Of a stretch of DNA of 64,000 bases, positions 8,534-17,645 are shown piece after piece; within the stretch, counting starts at the first letter, position 1, and every line of letters begins with the position of its first letter. The notes below the pieces were generated by a model. The model searched no databases. It was not told where the DNA came from and was given only the letters and a program-made list of their open reading frames with translations. The translations under genes were made by a program, and so were the position numbers. Origin of the DNA: Palsa-504 sp963789225 (GTDB lineage Bacteria; Actinomycetota; Actinomycetes; Streptosporangiales; Streptosporangiaceae). Location of the stretch: assembly GCA_963789225.1 (NCBI GenBank), contig CAWBKD010000015.1:434001-498000 (forward strand). Direction: 5' to 3'.

Positions 8534-9679
8534 GTGAGCATCGCCGAACCCCCGGCCGCCCGGCGCGGCGCCAGGGCGGCACTCCGCTACGTACTCGGCC
8601 TGGCGGTGGGGGCCCTGGTACTGCTGCTGCTCCTGGGCAAGCGGGGGGACCTGGCGGCGGCGGTACGCCAGCTCGGCCACCTGGACACCGCCTGGCTGGC
8701 AGCCGCCGTCGTCGCCGAGGCCATGTCACTGTGGACGTTCGCCTACCTCCAGCACCAGGTCCTGCGCCTAGCCGACACCATCATCCCGATGCCGGCCCTG
8801 ATGATCCTGAGCCTGGCCAACCTGGCCATCGCGAACACGGTACCGGGGGAGCCCGTAGTTTCCAGCGCCTACCGCTACCGCTACTACCGGCGTCGCGGGG
8901 CGAGCGGGGCGGCCGCCGGCTGGACGATCTTCACGGTCTTGATCATGCAGGCGATCGGGATGTCGCTGCTGCTGCTGGTCGGCGTCGTCGTGGCGCTCGC
9001 GGGCGCCACCAGCGCTACGGACGCGGGCGTCACCGTCGCCGGCCTGGCCATCGTGGCTGCGGCGATCGCGGTACTGATGCGGCGCGACGCCTTGCTCCGG
9101 GTGGTCGGCGCCCTGGTCCGCGCCGTGCGGCGAGGCACCGGGCACCCCCGGGGCAGCCTCGGAGCGCGCATCGACGCGACGCTGGCGCGGATGCGAGAGA
9201 TACCGCTGAGCACCCGGTCAGGCGTGGGGCTCGTCGCGATCGGCACCGGGCTATGGTTCTGCGACTTCCTATGCCTGATCTGCGCGTTCGGGGCTGTTCA
9301 GGCCAGGATCCCCTGGTACGGCGTGCTCCTGGCGTACGGGGCGGCTCAGGTCGTGGGTTCCCTGCCAGTGGTTCCCGGCGGCCTGGGCATCTTCGAAGGC
9401 AGCCTGGCGGTGATCCTGGCGGCCTACGGCGCGGGCCGGGTTCCCGCCGTTTCCGCGGCCCTGGCCTTCCGCCTGGTGAACTACTGGCTCACGATCGCCG
9501 TCGGCTGGGCCAGCTTCGGAGTGATCGCGTATCTCACCCGGCGGCACCGGGCCCTTGGCGAGGGGCACAGCGCAACAGCTCCTCTGCATGACAGACCAGG
9601 GCCGGTCTCCGGCTCGTCAACGGAGCCACTCTGCGCCGGCGCGGAGTCTCAGCACCCTGAGCAGCAGGCCGAGGCCTAG
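8534..9679 (+). CDS. Lysylphosphatidylglycerol synthase/flippase-like integral membrane protein
   Basis: About 381 residues from GTG 8534. An in-frame TTG at 8480 exists but would overlap the divergent sulfatase start. Multiple hydrophobic segments begin with LGLAVGALVLLLLL and match the LPG_synthase_TM (UPF0104/DUF2029-like) flippase fold. The diagnostic GxxPxxPGGLGxxEGS pattern is present near residue 280 as GSLPVVPGGLGIFEGSL. Members move or attach lipids, but this protein lacks a fused catalytic domain, so a lipid flippase role is an inference. The last 40 residues are polar and unstructured. Confidence 0.85.
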   Translation: MSIAEPPAARRGARAALRYVLGLAVGALVLLLLLGKRGDLAAAVRQLGHLDTAWLAAAVVAEAMSLWTFAYLQHQVLRLADTIIPMPALMILSLANLAIANTVPGEPVVSSAYRYRYYRRRGASGAAAGWTIFTVLIMQAIGMSLLLLVGVVVALAGATSATDAGVTVAGLAIVAAAIAVLMRRDALLRVVGALVRAVRRGTGHPRGSLGARIDATLARMREIPLSTRSGVGLVAIGTGLWFCDFLCLICAFGAVQARIPWYGVLLAYGAAQVVGSLPVVPGGLGIFEGSLAVILAAYGAGRVPAVSAALAFRLVNYWLTIAVGWASFGVIAYLTRRHRALGEGHSATAPLHDRPGPVSGSSTEPLCAGAESQHPEQQAEA

Positions 9680-9712
9680 CGCCATCCGATCCTGGCGCTT
9701 GATCTGCCCTGC

Positions 9713-10504
9713 TCAGGTCACCTGTGGCCGGGGTACCTGCGGCACCGGAAGGTTCCGGCCGGCCATGCCCGCCTCGATCGCTCCGACTACCGACTCGACC
9801 ACCTTCACCCGGGCCCACCGCTTGTCCTCGGCCTCCACCAGTACCCACGGCGCGGCGGCGTGATCGGTCCGGTCCAGCATCTCTTCCACAGCCGCCTCAT
9901 AGTCCCGCCGCTTCCCGCGATTCCGCCAGTCCTCCTCGGTCAGCTTCCAGGCCTTCAGCGGCTCGCGCTCGCGCGCCCTGAACCGCTTGAGTTGCTCCCC
10001 CGGCGACAGGTGCAGCCAGAACTTGACCATGATCATGCCCTCGTCGGCCAGCGTCCGCTCGAAGTCGACGATCTCCCGGTAGGCGCGCCGCCACTGCTCC
10101 ACGGTGGCGAATCCCTCGACTCGCTCGACCAGGACGCGGCCGTACCAGGACCGGTCCAGCACCGCCATGCCGCCCCAGCCGGGCAGCACCGGCCAGAACC
10201 GCCACAGGAAGTGGTGGCGTTTCTCGTCATAGGACGGCGCGCCGAACTGGGCGACCCGGACGTGCCGCGGGTCCAGCGGCGCGACGAGCCGCTTGATCGC
10301 GCCGCCCTTGCCGGAGGCGTCCCACCCCTCGAAGACCACGCAGACCGGCGGCCCGAGCCGCGCGCCGTCCCCGATCTGGCCGCCGAGAACCAGCCGCAGG
10401 TGCAGCAGTCGGGCCTGAGCCGCGGCAAGGCGGTCCGCTTCCTGCTCCGGGGTCAGCCTCAGGCTGAGATCCAGCCCGGCGAGTGCGCCGCCCGTACCAG
10501 CCAT
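9713..10504 (-). CDS. ppk2: Polyphosphate kinase 2 family protein
   Basis: About 263 residues from the internal Met at 10504 (the open frame reaches 10528). PPK2 enzymes transfer phosphate between polyphosphate and nucleotides. The Walker A-type motif is FEGWDASGKGGAIKRL. It is followed by the R-x-x-x-x-x-F-G-A-P-S-Y-D-E-K region, HHFLWRFW, and the Walker B/lid motif VLDRSWYGRVLVERV. The length fits single-domain PPK2. Whether it favours ADP, AMP or GDP cannot be decided here. It lies just upstream (on this strand, after) the VOC gene and is convergent with the flippase-like gene. Confidence 0.93.
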   Translation of the reverse strand: MAGTGGALAGLDLSLRLTPEQEADRLAAAQARLLHLRLVLGGQIGDGARLGPPVCVVFEGWDASGKGGAIKRLVAPLDPRHVRVAQFGAPSYDEKRHHFLWRFWPVLPGWGGMAVLDRSWYGRVLVERVEGFATVEQWRRAYREIVDFERTLADEGMIMVKFWLHLSPGEQLKRFRAREREPLKAWKLTEEDWRNRGKRRDYEAAVEEMLDRTDHAAAPWVLVEAEDKRWARVKVVESVVGAIEAGMAGRNLPVPQVPRPQVT

Positions 10505-10575
10505 CCGCCACGCCTCCCTCATCCGCACCCCGCGGATTCAGCCCGGACACGGCCCGCCAGCCGTGCGACGGGCAC

Positions 10576-11010
10576 TCAGTCGAGGTCGAACTCGTTGCCC
10601 TCGATGTCCTGCATCACGACGCACGATTCGTTGTCGTCATCGGCAAGTAGTGTTCGCACGTGTACCGCGCCGAGCGCGATCAGCCGCGCGCATTCGGCCT
10701 CCAGCGTGGCCAGGCGCTCTGCACCCACGAGCCCGGTGCCGACCCGCACGTCAAGGTGCACCCGGTTCTTGACGACCTTGCCTTCGGGAACGCGCTGGAA
10801 GAACAGTCGCGGGCCCACACCTGAGGGATCAACGCACGCGAACCATGAACCCTGATGCTCAGGTGGCAGCGAGCGATCGAAATCGTCCCAAGTGGCGAAC
10901 CCTTCCGGGGGCGGCGGTACGACGTACCCCAGCACCTCGCACCAGAAACGAGCGACGCGCTCGGGTTCCGCGCAGTCGAAGGTGACTTGGAACTGCTTGA
11001 CCGACGCCAT
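10576..11010 (-). CDS. VOC family (glyoxalase/bleomycin-resistance-like) protein
   Basis: A 144-residue protein starting at the ATG read leftwards from 11010 (MASVKQFQVTFDC). It has the paired beta-alpha-beta-beta-beta arrangement of the vicinal oxygen chelate fold: an N-terminal DCAEPERVARFWCEVLGY, then WFACVDPSG, VHLDVRVG, and a C-terminal CVMQDIEGNEFDLD. Many actinobacterial members of this type have no known substrate. The longer open frame upstream of 11010 runs into a CaiB-type remnant and should not be counted as part of this gene. Confidence 0.88.
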   Translation of the reverse strand: MASVKQFQVTFDCAEPERVARFWCEVLGYVVPPPPEGFATWDDFDRSLPPEHQGSWFACVDPSGVGPRLFFQRVPEGKVVKNRVHLDVRVGTGLVGAERLATLEAECARLIALGAVHVRTLLADDDNESCVVMQDIEGNEFDLD

Positions 11011-11055
11011 CAGTCCACCATAGACGCGCGTGCCGTTCGCCTGGCTGCGGCCCGG

Positions 11056-11317
11056 TGGAGCTGGCGAACCGTGGGTCGGTGACGAGGTCCGGCCGGTGCA
11101 GCACCCGGTGGCAGAGGACGGCCCATTCTCGCTCGTTCTGTAGACCGAGGAACACCTGCCCGCCGCGGGCCGCATAGGGTCCGTACGGTGAGATGGATGC
11201 GTGCCGGGCGCCGGTGCGCCTGGCCTCCTGCTGGCCGTAGACGGTGTAGTAGTACGGCTGGGTCATCCACTCGCCCAGAGCACCGAGCAGCGACACCTCG
11301 AGGCTGGTGCCGCGCGG
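11056..11317 (-). pseudogene. Internal fragment of a CaiB/BaiF-type CoA-transferase
   Basis: Leftwards from about 11317 the frame reads RGTSLEVSLLGALGEWMTQ, then SPYGPYAARGGQVFLGLQNEREW and HRPDLVTDPRFA. This is the middle of class III CoA-transferases (roughly the 180-280 region of a 400-residue protein). Similarity stops after DPRFA, and the N-terminal half including the catalytic Asp region is missing. It immediately follows the acyl-CoA dehydrogenase stop in the same frame. An original acyl-CoA dehydrogenase/CoA-transferase operon was probably truncated by deletion. Confidence 0.7.
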
Positions 11318-11350
11318 GAGCCTGCGGCGCGGCCTGGTCGGCCGGGCCGG

Positions 11351-12523
11351 TCACCGGTCCGCCGGGTAGCGGTGGATGAGCTGGCGGGCGATGACGTTGC
11401 GCTGGATCTCGTTGGTGCCCTCGCCGACGATCATCAGCGGTGCGTCCCGGAAGTACCGTTCGACGTCGAACTCGGTGGAGTACCCGTAGCCGCCGTGGAT
11501 GCGGACCGCGTCCAAGGCGATCTCCATGGCGGTCTCGGAGGCGAACAGCTTGGCCATCCCTGCCTCGAGGTCCGCGCGCCGCCCGGAGTCGTAGCACCGC
11601 GCGGCGTACAAGACCAGCTGGCGGGCCGCGGTGAGCTTGGTCGCCATGTCGGCCAGGTAGTTGCCGATGGACTGGTGCTGCCAGATCGGCTTGCCGAACG
11701 CCTCCCGCTGCTGGGCGTACCGCAGGGAGTCCTCCAGCGCGGCCTGGCCGACGCCGAGCGCGCGGGCGGCGACCTGGATCCGGCCGATCTCCAGGCCCCG
11801 CATCATCTGCGCGAAACCCTCGCCCTCGCGTTCGCCCAGTAGCGCGATGACGGGGACCCGGAAGTCGTCGAAGGTGAGCTCGCAGCTCTCGACTCCCTTG
11901 TACCCGAGCTTGGGCAGGTCGCGGGATACCGTGAAGCCGTCGCCCGGCTCGGCCAGGATGATGCTGATGCCCGTGTGCGCGGGATGGGCCGCCGGGTCGG
12001 TCTTGCACAGCAGCGCGACCAGCCCCGAGCGGCGCGCGTTGGTGATCCACGTCTTCGACCCGTTGATGACGTAGGACTCCGCGTCGCGGCGGGCGGTCGT
12101 GGTCAGCGCGGCCAGGTCCGATCCGCCGCCCGGCTCGGTCAAGGCCATGGTGGCGCGCAGCTCGCCGGTGGCCATCTTCGGCAGGTAGGCGCGCTGCTGC
12201 TCCGGCGTCCCGAACGCCAGGATCAGCTTGGCCACGACGGTGTGGCCGCCCATGGCCCCGGCCAGGCTCATCCACCCGCGCGCCAGCTCCTCGGTGATCA
12301 GCGCGTAGCAGGACGTGCTGACCTGGGCCTCCCCCCACGGCTCCGGTATGGCCAGGCCGAAGATGCCCAGCTGCTTCATCTGCTCGATGAGCTTGTCCGG
12401 GTAGGCGTTGGCGTGCTCGATCTCGCGGACGACCGGCTTGACGTCGCGGTTAACGAAAGCGCGGACCAGCTCGACCATGGCCCGCTCATCCTCGTTCAGC
12501 TCATCCATGCTTATGCTCGTCAT
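11351..12523 (-). CDS. Acyl-CoA dehydrogenase
   Basis: A 390-residue flavoprotein of the acyl-CoA dehydrogenase family, which introduces an alpha-beta double bond into acyl-CoA esters. It shows the FAD/substrate signatures MALTEPGGGSDL (near 125-136), TWITNA, the helical QQREAFGKPI and Q-S-I-G-N-Y-L-A-D-M segment, and the C-terminal IHGGYGYSTEFDVERYFRDA. VGEGTNEIQRNVIAR contains the expected catalytic glutamate. The length is standard. A CoA-transferase remnant lies immediately downstream, which suggests its former partner activated the acyl substrate. Chain-length preference cannot be deduced. Confidence 0.94.
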   Translation of the reverse strand: MTSISMDELNEDERAMVELVRAFVNRDVKPVVREIEHANAYPDKLIEQMKQLGIFGLAIPEPWGEAQVSTSCYALITEELARGWMSLAGAMGGHTVVAKLILAFGTPEQQRAYLPKMATGELRATMALTEPGGGSDLAALTTTARRDAESYVINGSKTWITNARRSGLVALLCKTDPAAHPAHTGISIILAEPGDGFTVSRDLPKLGYKGVESCELTFDDFRVPVIALLGEREGEGFAQMMRGLEIGRIQVAARALGVGQAALEDSLRYAQQREAFGKPIWQHQSIGNYLADMATKLTAARQLVLYAARCYDSGRRADLEAGMAKLFASETAMEIALDAVRIHGGYGYSTEFDVERYFRDAPLMIVGEGTNEIQRNVIARQLIHRYPADR

Positions 12524-12539
12524 GTTTAACCCGAGATCG

Positions 12540-13427
12540 TCATCGTGGTGGTTGGTCCCACGATGCCAGCCAGTGACCGGCCTCCGGGTGGACCCGGGCG
12601 CCGAGCACGCCAGCGAGCTGCTCGTCGGAGAGGGCGAACGCGTCCCAGAGGCGGCGGAGCACGTCCGGGCCTGCCGCGTCGATGAGATCCTTCGCCATCA
12701 TCGTAAAGCGGAACTGGTACCAGACGTAGGTGAGCGGCTCAATGTACGGATAGAACGCCTCGAAGTAACGCAGGTCACGCGCGACCGGATTGAGCAGGCG
12801 GTACTCCAGCGCCACCCGCGGAAGCGTCTCGAAATGCAAGCGCCGATCGGGTTCTTCGGCCACCACGAACGCGTAGAGCGCCATGTCGGCGAAGAGTTCC
12901 ATCAGCCACGACCGCGGGAAGGCAAAGGGAACACCGTCGTGGAAGGCGTGCGCCAGCTCGTGGACGACGAGCATGTCGGCGAAGGGGCTCAGGCGGTCGG
13001 CGCCGGTCCCGTAGACCTGATCGAGTTCCTGGGCTGCTGCCGGAGGAGCAGAACTAGCCACTTCCTCAAGCCGGGCGGCGAGGTCGGAGGGCTCGCCTTG
13101 GAGGAACAGATCGCCAGCGCTGTAGTAGGGCATGACGTACGAGGGGTTCGACGCGCGTTCGGACCAGTCGGCTCGGTTGAGCACGAGGAGCGTGCACCGC
13201 GGACGGAACGCAAGCAGTTCGCCCAGGTACGAGTAGGCCCGGCCACAGCGGTCAGCCAGCCGCCTAGCCTGCTCGCGCGTTGAGGCACTCGTGCGAACCT
13301 CAAACGGGAAGCCCGACAGAGAGGCAAGCCCCTGGTGCTTCGTTACGTCGATCACCGCCCGGCTCGTCCCTGCGTCAGCGAAGACCGCGGCTCCTTCGGC
13401 GTCGTCGGGACCACTCTGGCGCGGCAT
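12540..13427 (-). CDS. Putative zinc metalloprotease-like protein (HExxH)
   Basis: A 295-residue soluble protein that I cannot place in a named family. It contains HELAH at about residues 156-160 followed by ELFAD (Glu177), which fits a gluzincin-like zinc site, HExxH plus a downstream Glu. No signal peptide or membrane segment is visible. The rest is mixed helical with several aromatic residues (YVWYQFRFTM). It may be an intracellular peptidase or an inactive relative. It lies 16 bp downstream of the acyl-CoA dehydrogenase start region on the same strand. Function is inferred from the motif only. Confidence 0.7.
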   Translation of the reverse strand: MPRQSGPDDAEGAAVFADAGTSRAVIDVTKHQGLASLSGFPFEVRTSASTREQARRLADRCGRAYSYLGELLAFRPRCTLLVLNRADWSERASNPSYVMPYYSAGDLFLQGEPSDLAARLEEVASSAPPAAAQELDQVYGTGADRLSPFADMLVVHELAHAFHDGVPFAFPRSWLMELFADMALYAFVVAEEPDRRLHFETLPRVALEYRLLNPVARDLRYFEAFYPYIEPLTYVWYQFRFTMMAKDLIDAAGPDVLRRLWDAFALSDEQLAGVLGARVHPEAGHWLASWDQPPR

Positions 13428-13631
13428 AACATCGTCCCTTCTGCCAATCCAGGCACTTCAGCCAAGCCAATGATGTTTGCTGGGGTGGCTCTGGGAACAA
13501 GGTGCGCTTGCTGGATCCATCCCGGCATGGTCTCACAGGGCAGCGGCTTGTCTGACTGGGCGACGGCCGATCCTGCGCCTGCGGTAGTGGCGGGACGCAA
13601 CGTGGCTATCGGAGCCTGACAGGATACGGAC

Positions 13632-14261
13632 ATGCCGACCGACCTGGAGCAAGACGCCGCCGCTGCCATCGCCCTCTGCCAGGCGGCGCATGCCCGCCTC
13701 CTGGCCTGCGCCGAGGGGCTCGCCGACGACCAGGTCCGGGCGCCGAGCCGATTGCCGGGTTGGTCGGTCGGGCACGTGCTCACCCACCTGGCCCGCAACG
13801 CCGAAGGCCACGCCCGCCGTCTGGAGGCGGCGCTCGCGGGACAGGACCTACCTCGCTATCCCGGCGGGTCGTCGCAGCGCGACGCCGACATCGCCGCCAG
13901 TGCCGGCCGCAGCGCCGCCGAGCTGGCCGCAGACCTGGCGGGGACCGCGCGCCGGCTGGAGGACGTGTGGGCCCGCAGCGCCGCCGCGGGATGGCCTCAT
14001 GCCGAGCTGCGCGGCCACGACAGCTGGCCGACCACGGCCAGCCCGTCCCGCCGGCTGCGGGAGGTGGAGGTCCACCACGCCGACCTCGGGCTCGGCTATG
14101 AGCCTGCCGACTGGCCGGGCGAGTACATCGAGTGGGAACTACCCATGCTCCTGGCCACCCTTCCCCGGCGACTTCCCGACCTGGGTGACCGCAGGGACCT
14201 GCTGGTGTGGCTGATGGGCCGGCGCCCGGACCTCCCCCCCGTCAGACTCGATCCGTGGTGA
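13632..14261 (+). CDS. Mycothiol-dependent maleylpyruvate isomerase-like (DinB/MDMPI) protein
   Basis: A 209-residue protein with the MDMPI N-terminal DinB fold. The metal-ligand histidines lie in the helices around LPGWSVGHVLTHLARNAEGHARRL (residues 43-66) and in VEVHHADLGLGY. The length fits maleylpyruvate isomerase-type enzymes that use mycothiol, the low-molecular-weight thiol of actinobacteria. The real substrate of most relatives is unknown, and no maleylpyruvate pathway genes are nearby. A separate 204-bp gap precedes it. Confidence 0.88.
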   Translation: MPTDLEQDAAAAIALCQAAHARLLACAEGLADDQVRAPSRLPGWSVGHVLTHLARNAEGHARRLEAALAGQDLPRYPGGSSQRDADIAASAGRSAAELAADLAGTARRLEDVWARSAAAGWPHAELRGHDSWPTTASPSRRLREVEVHHADLGLGYEPADWPGEYIEWELPMLLATLPRRLPDLGDRRDLLVWLMGRRPDLPPVRLDPW

Positions 14262-14377
14262 CGACGATCCGAGCGCGCCCAAGCTGACGGCGTCTACCCG
14301 AAGTCTCAATCAGGCGCTTCGGGCGTATCGGGCTCGGGCGGCAGGACACGAGATTCAGGTTCCCTTCCTGCCGCGGA

Positions 14378-15604
14378 TCACCAGGTGACCATGAGTTCGG
14401 TGAGCGCCCAGTGGGTGCCGGCGTCGCTCCATGGCAGCTGTTCGGCGGGGATGGCCAGGCGCAGCCCGGGGAAGTGCCGCAGCAGCGCGCCGGTCGCGGT
14501 CTGGAGCTCGAGCCTGGCAAGATGCGCCCCCAGGCAGAAATGGGCGCCGGCGCCGAAGGCAAGGTGATGATTGTTCCGCCGCCCGAGATCGAGGCGGTCG
14601 GGCTCGTCGAAGGCGGCCGGATCCCTGTTGGCGGCGGTGTGGGAGACCAGGACTGCATCGCCCTCGCGCACCGTGACACCGCCGACCTCCACGTCGGTGG
14701 TCGCGATCCTGATTTGGCGTCCGCCGTCAGGGCGCGGGAAGAACCGGAGCAGCTCTTCCACCGCTACCGGGAGCAGGTCCGGGTGATCGCGCAGCCAGGC
14801 CAGCTCCGCGGGATGCTCGAGCAGCGTCAGGACCAGGTTGGAGATCTGGTTGATGGTGCTCTGGTTCCCGGCGATGAACAGCGTGCCGCATAGCACGATC
14901 AGCTCAAGCTCGCTGAGCTTGTCATCCTCGTCGCGGGCCGCGATGATCGCGCTCAGCAGATCCTGGCCGGGGTGCGCGCGCCTGTCGGCTATCAGCTGAA
15001 TCATGTAGCCGAGTACCTCGTCACGGATGGCGCCGACCTCGTCCGGCGTCCGGCCGGACACGGCGAGCATGCCCTCCGCGAGGCGCCGGATGCGCTCACC
15101 GTCGGCCACCGGCAGGCCGAGCAGGTCGCAGATCACGGCACCTGGTATGACCGCCGAGAAATTCTGGACCAGGTTGGCCGGCGGCCCGCAATCCGCCAGC
15201 ATCCGGATTTGCTCGGCGACGATCCGCTCGATTCCCGGCCGGAATTCCTCTATCTTCCGCGGGGCGAACGGGCCGGCAATCAGTTTCCTGATCCGGGTGT
15301 GCTCGGGCGGGTCGATATTGAAGATAATCGGAAGGGCGACGGGCAGCGACTGCGATATCGGGCCGATAGCAGGCGAGCCTGGCCGCATCGCCAGCGCGCG
15401 GCTGAATCTGGGATCCGCGCCCACGGCCCGGACGTGCTCGAAGTGCGCCGCGAGCCACGCCGGATGGCCGCTCGGCAGCATAACCTTGGTCAATGTCGGT
15501 TCGGCGAGCAGCCGACGAAGCTCTGCCGGGAATTCACCGCCGGCGCCTCCGGGGAAGGGGAAGCCCGGCAGCGCGGCCTGATCAGGCGCGGACGGGGTGG
15601 TCAC
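14378..15604 (-). CDS. Cytochrome P450
   Basis: About 408 residues from the GTG at 15604 (the longer open frame overlaps another gene and should be ignored). The heme-binding loop is HLAFGAGAHFCLGAHLA with the ligand Cys at about residue 357. The K-helix ELLR motif and the downstream R are present. The I-helix reads LFIAGNQSTINQ, where a typical bacterial P450 has AGxET/AGxDT: the acidic residue before the Thr is replaced by Gln-Ser. That change may affect oxygen activation. It overlaps by 4 bp (GTGA) with the upstream membrane protein gene, forming a three-gene operon with the FAD oxidase. Electron-transfer partners are not adjacent. Confidence 0.95.
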   Translation of the reverse strand: MTTPSAPDQAALPGFPFPGGAGGEFPAELRRLLAEPTLTKVMLPSGHPAWLAAHFEHVRAVGADPRFSRALAMRPGSPAIGPISQSLPVALPIIFNIDPPEHTRIRKLIAGPFAPRKIEEFRPGIERIVAEQIRMLADCGPPANLVQNFSAVIPGAVICDLLGLPVADGERIRRLAEGMLAVSGRTPDEVGAIRDEVLGYMIQLIADRRAHPGQDLLSAIIAARDEDDKLSELELIVLCGTLFIAGNQSTINQISNLVLTLLEHPAELAWLRDHPDLLPVAVEELLRFFPRPDGGRQIRIATTDVEVGGVTVREGDAVLVSHTAANRDPAAFDEPDRLDLGRRNNHHLAFGAGAHFCLGAHLARLELQTATGALLRHFPGLRLAIPAEQLPWSDAGTHWALTELMVTW

Positions 15605-16065
15605 GGCCGGTTGTCCTTTCTGCTGGCTGGCTTGCCTTGCGCGGACGGCCGATGGCGGAGTTGCCGCCATGCCAGGGCAACCCCGGCGGCGGACATGGCC
15701 GTGGAGACGGCGTACAGGACGTTGTCGGTGCGGCCGCGCGGGCGGCCGGCCGGGAGGATCGCGGCGGATGCGAAGTAGCCCGCCTGCACGGCCGCGAGGT
15801 GGCCGCCGAAGATCCACAGCGTCCAGGCCTTGCGCTGCTGGAGCGGGCCGACGGCGGCGGCGAGGACGCAAAGGTCCCAGCCCGAGGATTGCAGAACGCT
15901 CTGCAGGGCGTGGAAGCGGGCATGCGCGGGCCACTCCTGGTCAGCCAGGTGCGGCTTGACGGCGAAAAGATACCCCAGCAGGTGGCCGGCGGCGGGCGCC
16001 GTCAGCAGGCCGGTGGCCAGGCGCAGGTCCTCGTCCAGGCTAGGCATTCGGAACTTAGTCCTCAT
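15601..16065 (-). CDS. Small integral membrane protein in P450/FAD-oxidase operon
   Basis: A 154-residue protein that I do not recognise. It has about four hydrophobic segments (for example GLLTAPAAGHLLGYLFAV, LCVLAAAVGPL, TLWIFGGHLAAVQAGYFASAAIL and VLYAVSTAMSAAGVALAW) and a basic C-terminal tail. It overlaps the FAD oxidase gene upstream by 11 bp and the P450 downstream by 4 bp, so translation of all three is probably coupled. It may hold a hydrophobic substrate or anchor the two oxidases, but that is only an inference from context. Confidence 0.75.
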   Translation of the reverse strand: MRTKFRMPSLDEDLRLATGLLTAPAAGHLLGYLFAVKPHLADQEWPAHARFHALQSVLQSSGWDLCVLAAAVGPLQQRKAWTLWIFGGHLAAVQAGYFASAAILPAGRPRGRTDNVLYAVSTAMSAAGVALAWRQLRHRPSAQGKPASRKDNRP

Positions 16066-17491
16066 CGTAGAAGATCCTCGTCAGCGCGGGGTTCATGAAC
16101 ACCCGGTCGGGGTCCAGGTGGTCTCGTATCATCGCGAACGCGGTCAGGTTCTCGCCCCAGGCCTCGCGAATATAGGGGATGATGCCAGGAATATCGAAGA
16201 AGTACTTGGCCCAGTGCGGGCGGGCACTGAGCTCGGGAATGTCCATCCAGGCCAAGGCCACCTCGTTGAAGAATTCGGCGGTGCCCGGCGTCCCGGTGAA
16301 GCTGATCAGCTCGAAGTAACAGTGATGCTCATCGTCTTGCCCGAAGGCTGGGGACAGCAGGACCTTGCTGCTGCGGATCGGCCGCATTTCGAGCATCAGG
16401 TTCAGCGGGTACTCGCCGGCTTTCGCGGCTCGTTCACGCACCTTGTTCACGACGAGTCTCCAGGCACGCGTTACGTTGGTGAAGCCCGGGTCGATCTTGA
16501 CCGAGAAGGACAGGATCTGCACCTTCATCAACTCGATGAAACGCCGGTAGTGGGCAGCCTCGTTGAGGTCGACGACCATGGTGCGGTTGCGCGGCACGAT
16601 GCCCCGGTAGAGGAGCTTGTTGACCACCGGGGTCATCCCGGGGAGGCGCTGCATGGCATGGCGTCCGGCCGTGTTTCCTATCAGGGTGCTGGCCAGCGTG
16701 CGCGGCGCTAGGGTCAGCGGTGCCCTGGCCAGCCGGACCCGGGACACCGGGTCGGAGGTGCTGTTCCAGGACTTGAACCACAGGCCCTCGGACGTCGGGA
16801 ACCAGAAGACCTCCGTGTACTCGTTCCCGCTGAGCAGGCTGGCCAACTGCGCCGGGTCCTCGGCCGTGGCCATCGGCAGCCGCCGGTCGACGGCGACCTG
16901 ATGGGACAGGGGCTCGACCCGCAGCGTGATGTCGTAGACGAGGCCGATGGTGCCAAGGCAGCAGCGAACGGAGTTCATGACCTCCGGACCGTGCGTGGCC
17001 TCGCTAAAGCGCACCACGGTGCCGTCGTGGGTGACGACCGTCATGGCCTCGACAAGGTCGAACAGCGTCGGGCGGTCCCAGCCCGCGCCGTGACAACCGG
17101 TGGCAATCACGCCTCCGTACTGCACGGACGTCAGGACGACGTTGGTCGGCACGGCTAGGCCAGTTCGCCGCAGCGCCCGGTCGAGCGCGCCTATCGTTAC
17201 CCCGCTCTCGATCGTCACCTCGCATCGGCGGGTGTCGATCGGCCCGATGCGGTTGAGCCCGTCCGTCACGACAAGGCTTCCGTCGGTGACGCTGAGCGGC
17301 CCCATTGAGTGCCCGCGTCCCACGGCCCGGACGTGATGTCCGGCGCGCCTGGCCAGCAGGACTATCTCAACTAGGTCGTTCAGCGTCTGCGGGTAATACG
17401 TGACGGCAGGCGTGCAGGACTGCGTTCTCGCCCAATTCCGCCACAGCTTATCCCGGTGAAAACGGACGGAAGAATCCCCGGCGTTGGGCAT
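16055..17491 (-). CDS. FAD-linked oxidase (VAO/aldonolactone-oxidase type)
   Basis: A 478-residue flavoprotein. The N-terminal FAD_binding_4 domain (about 28-200) has VGRGHSMGPL, whose His61 corresponds to the residue that often binds FAD covalently. It also has GVIATGCHGAGWDRPT and LGTIGLVYDITLRVEPL. The C-terminal part (ending HLDPDRVFMNPALTRIF) fits the D-arabinono-1,4-lactone oxidase-type substrate domain. It oxidises an alcohol or lactone with oxygen as acceptor; the substrate is unknown. It is the first gene of an overlapping operon with a membrane protein and a P450, which points to a dedicated oxidative tailoring pathway. Confidence 0.88.
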   Translation of the reverse strand: MPNAGDSSVRFHRDKLWRNWARTQSCTPAVTYYPQTLNDLVEIVLLARRAGHHVRAVGRGHSMGPLSVTDGSLVVTDGLNRIGPIDTRRCEVTIESGVTIGALDRALRRTGLAVPTNVVLTSVQYGGVIATGCHGAGWDRPTLFDLVEAMTVVTHDGTVVRFSEATHGPEVMNSVRCCLGTIGLVYDITLRVEPLSHQVAVDRRLPMATAEDPAQLASLLSGNEYTEVFWFPTSEGLWFKSWNSTSDPVSRVRLARAPLTLAPRTLASTLIGNTAGRHAMQRLPGMTPVVNKLLYRGIVPRNRTMVVDLNEAAHYRRFIELMKVQILSFSVKIDPGFTNVTRAWRLVVNKVRERAAKAGEYPLNLMLEMRPIRSSKVLLSPAFGQDDEHHCYFELISFTGTPGTAEFFNEVALAWMDIPELSARPHWAKYFFDIPGIIPYIREAWGENLTAFAMIRDHLDPDRVFMNPALTRIFYDED

Positions 17492-17645
17492 TCACGCTCT
17501 CCCCAAAAGACACTCAGCCGCAGATCTTTAGGCATCCCGTTATGCTGTCAGCTGTCTCTTAATACTCCCACCAGGCGGGACTGTCAATAGAAATCGATTC
17601 TGCCCCGCGCGCGCAGGGTGAGCGGTAAACGTCCCATGACCCCCC

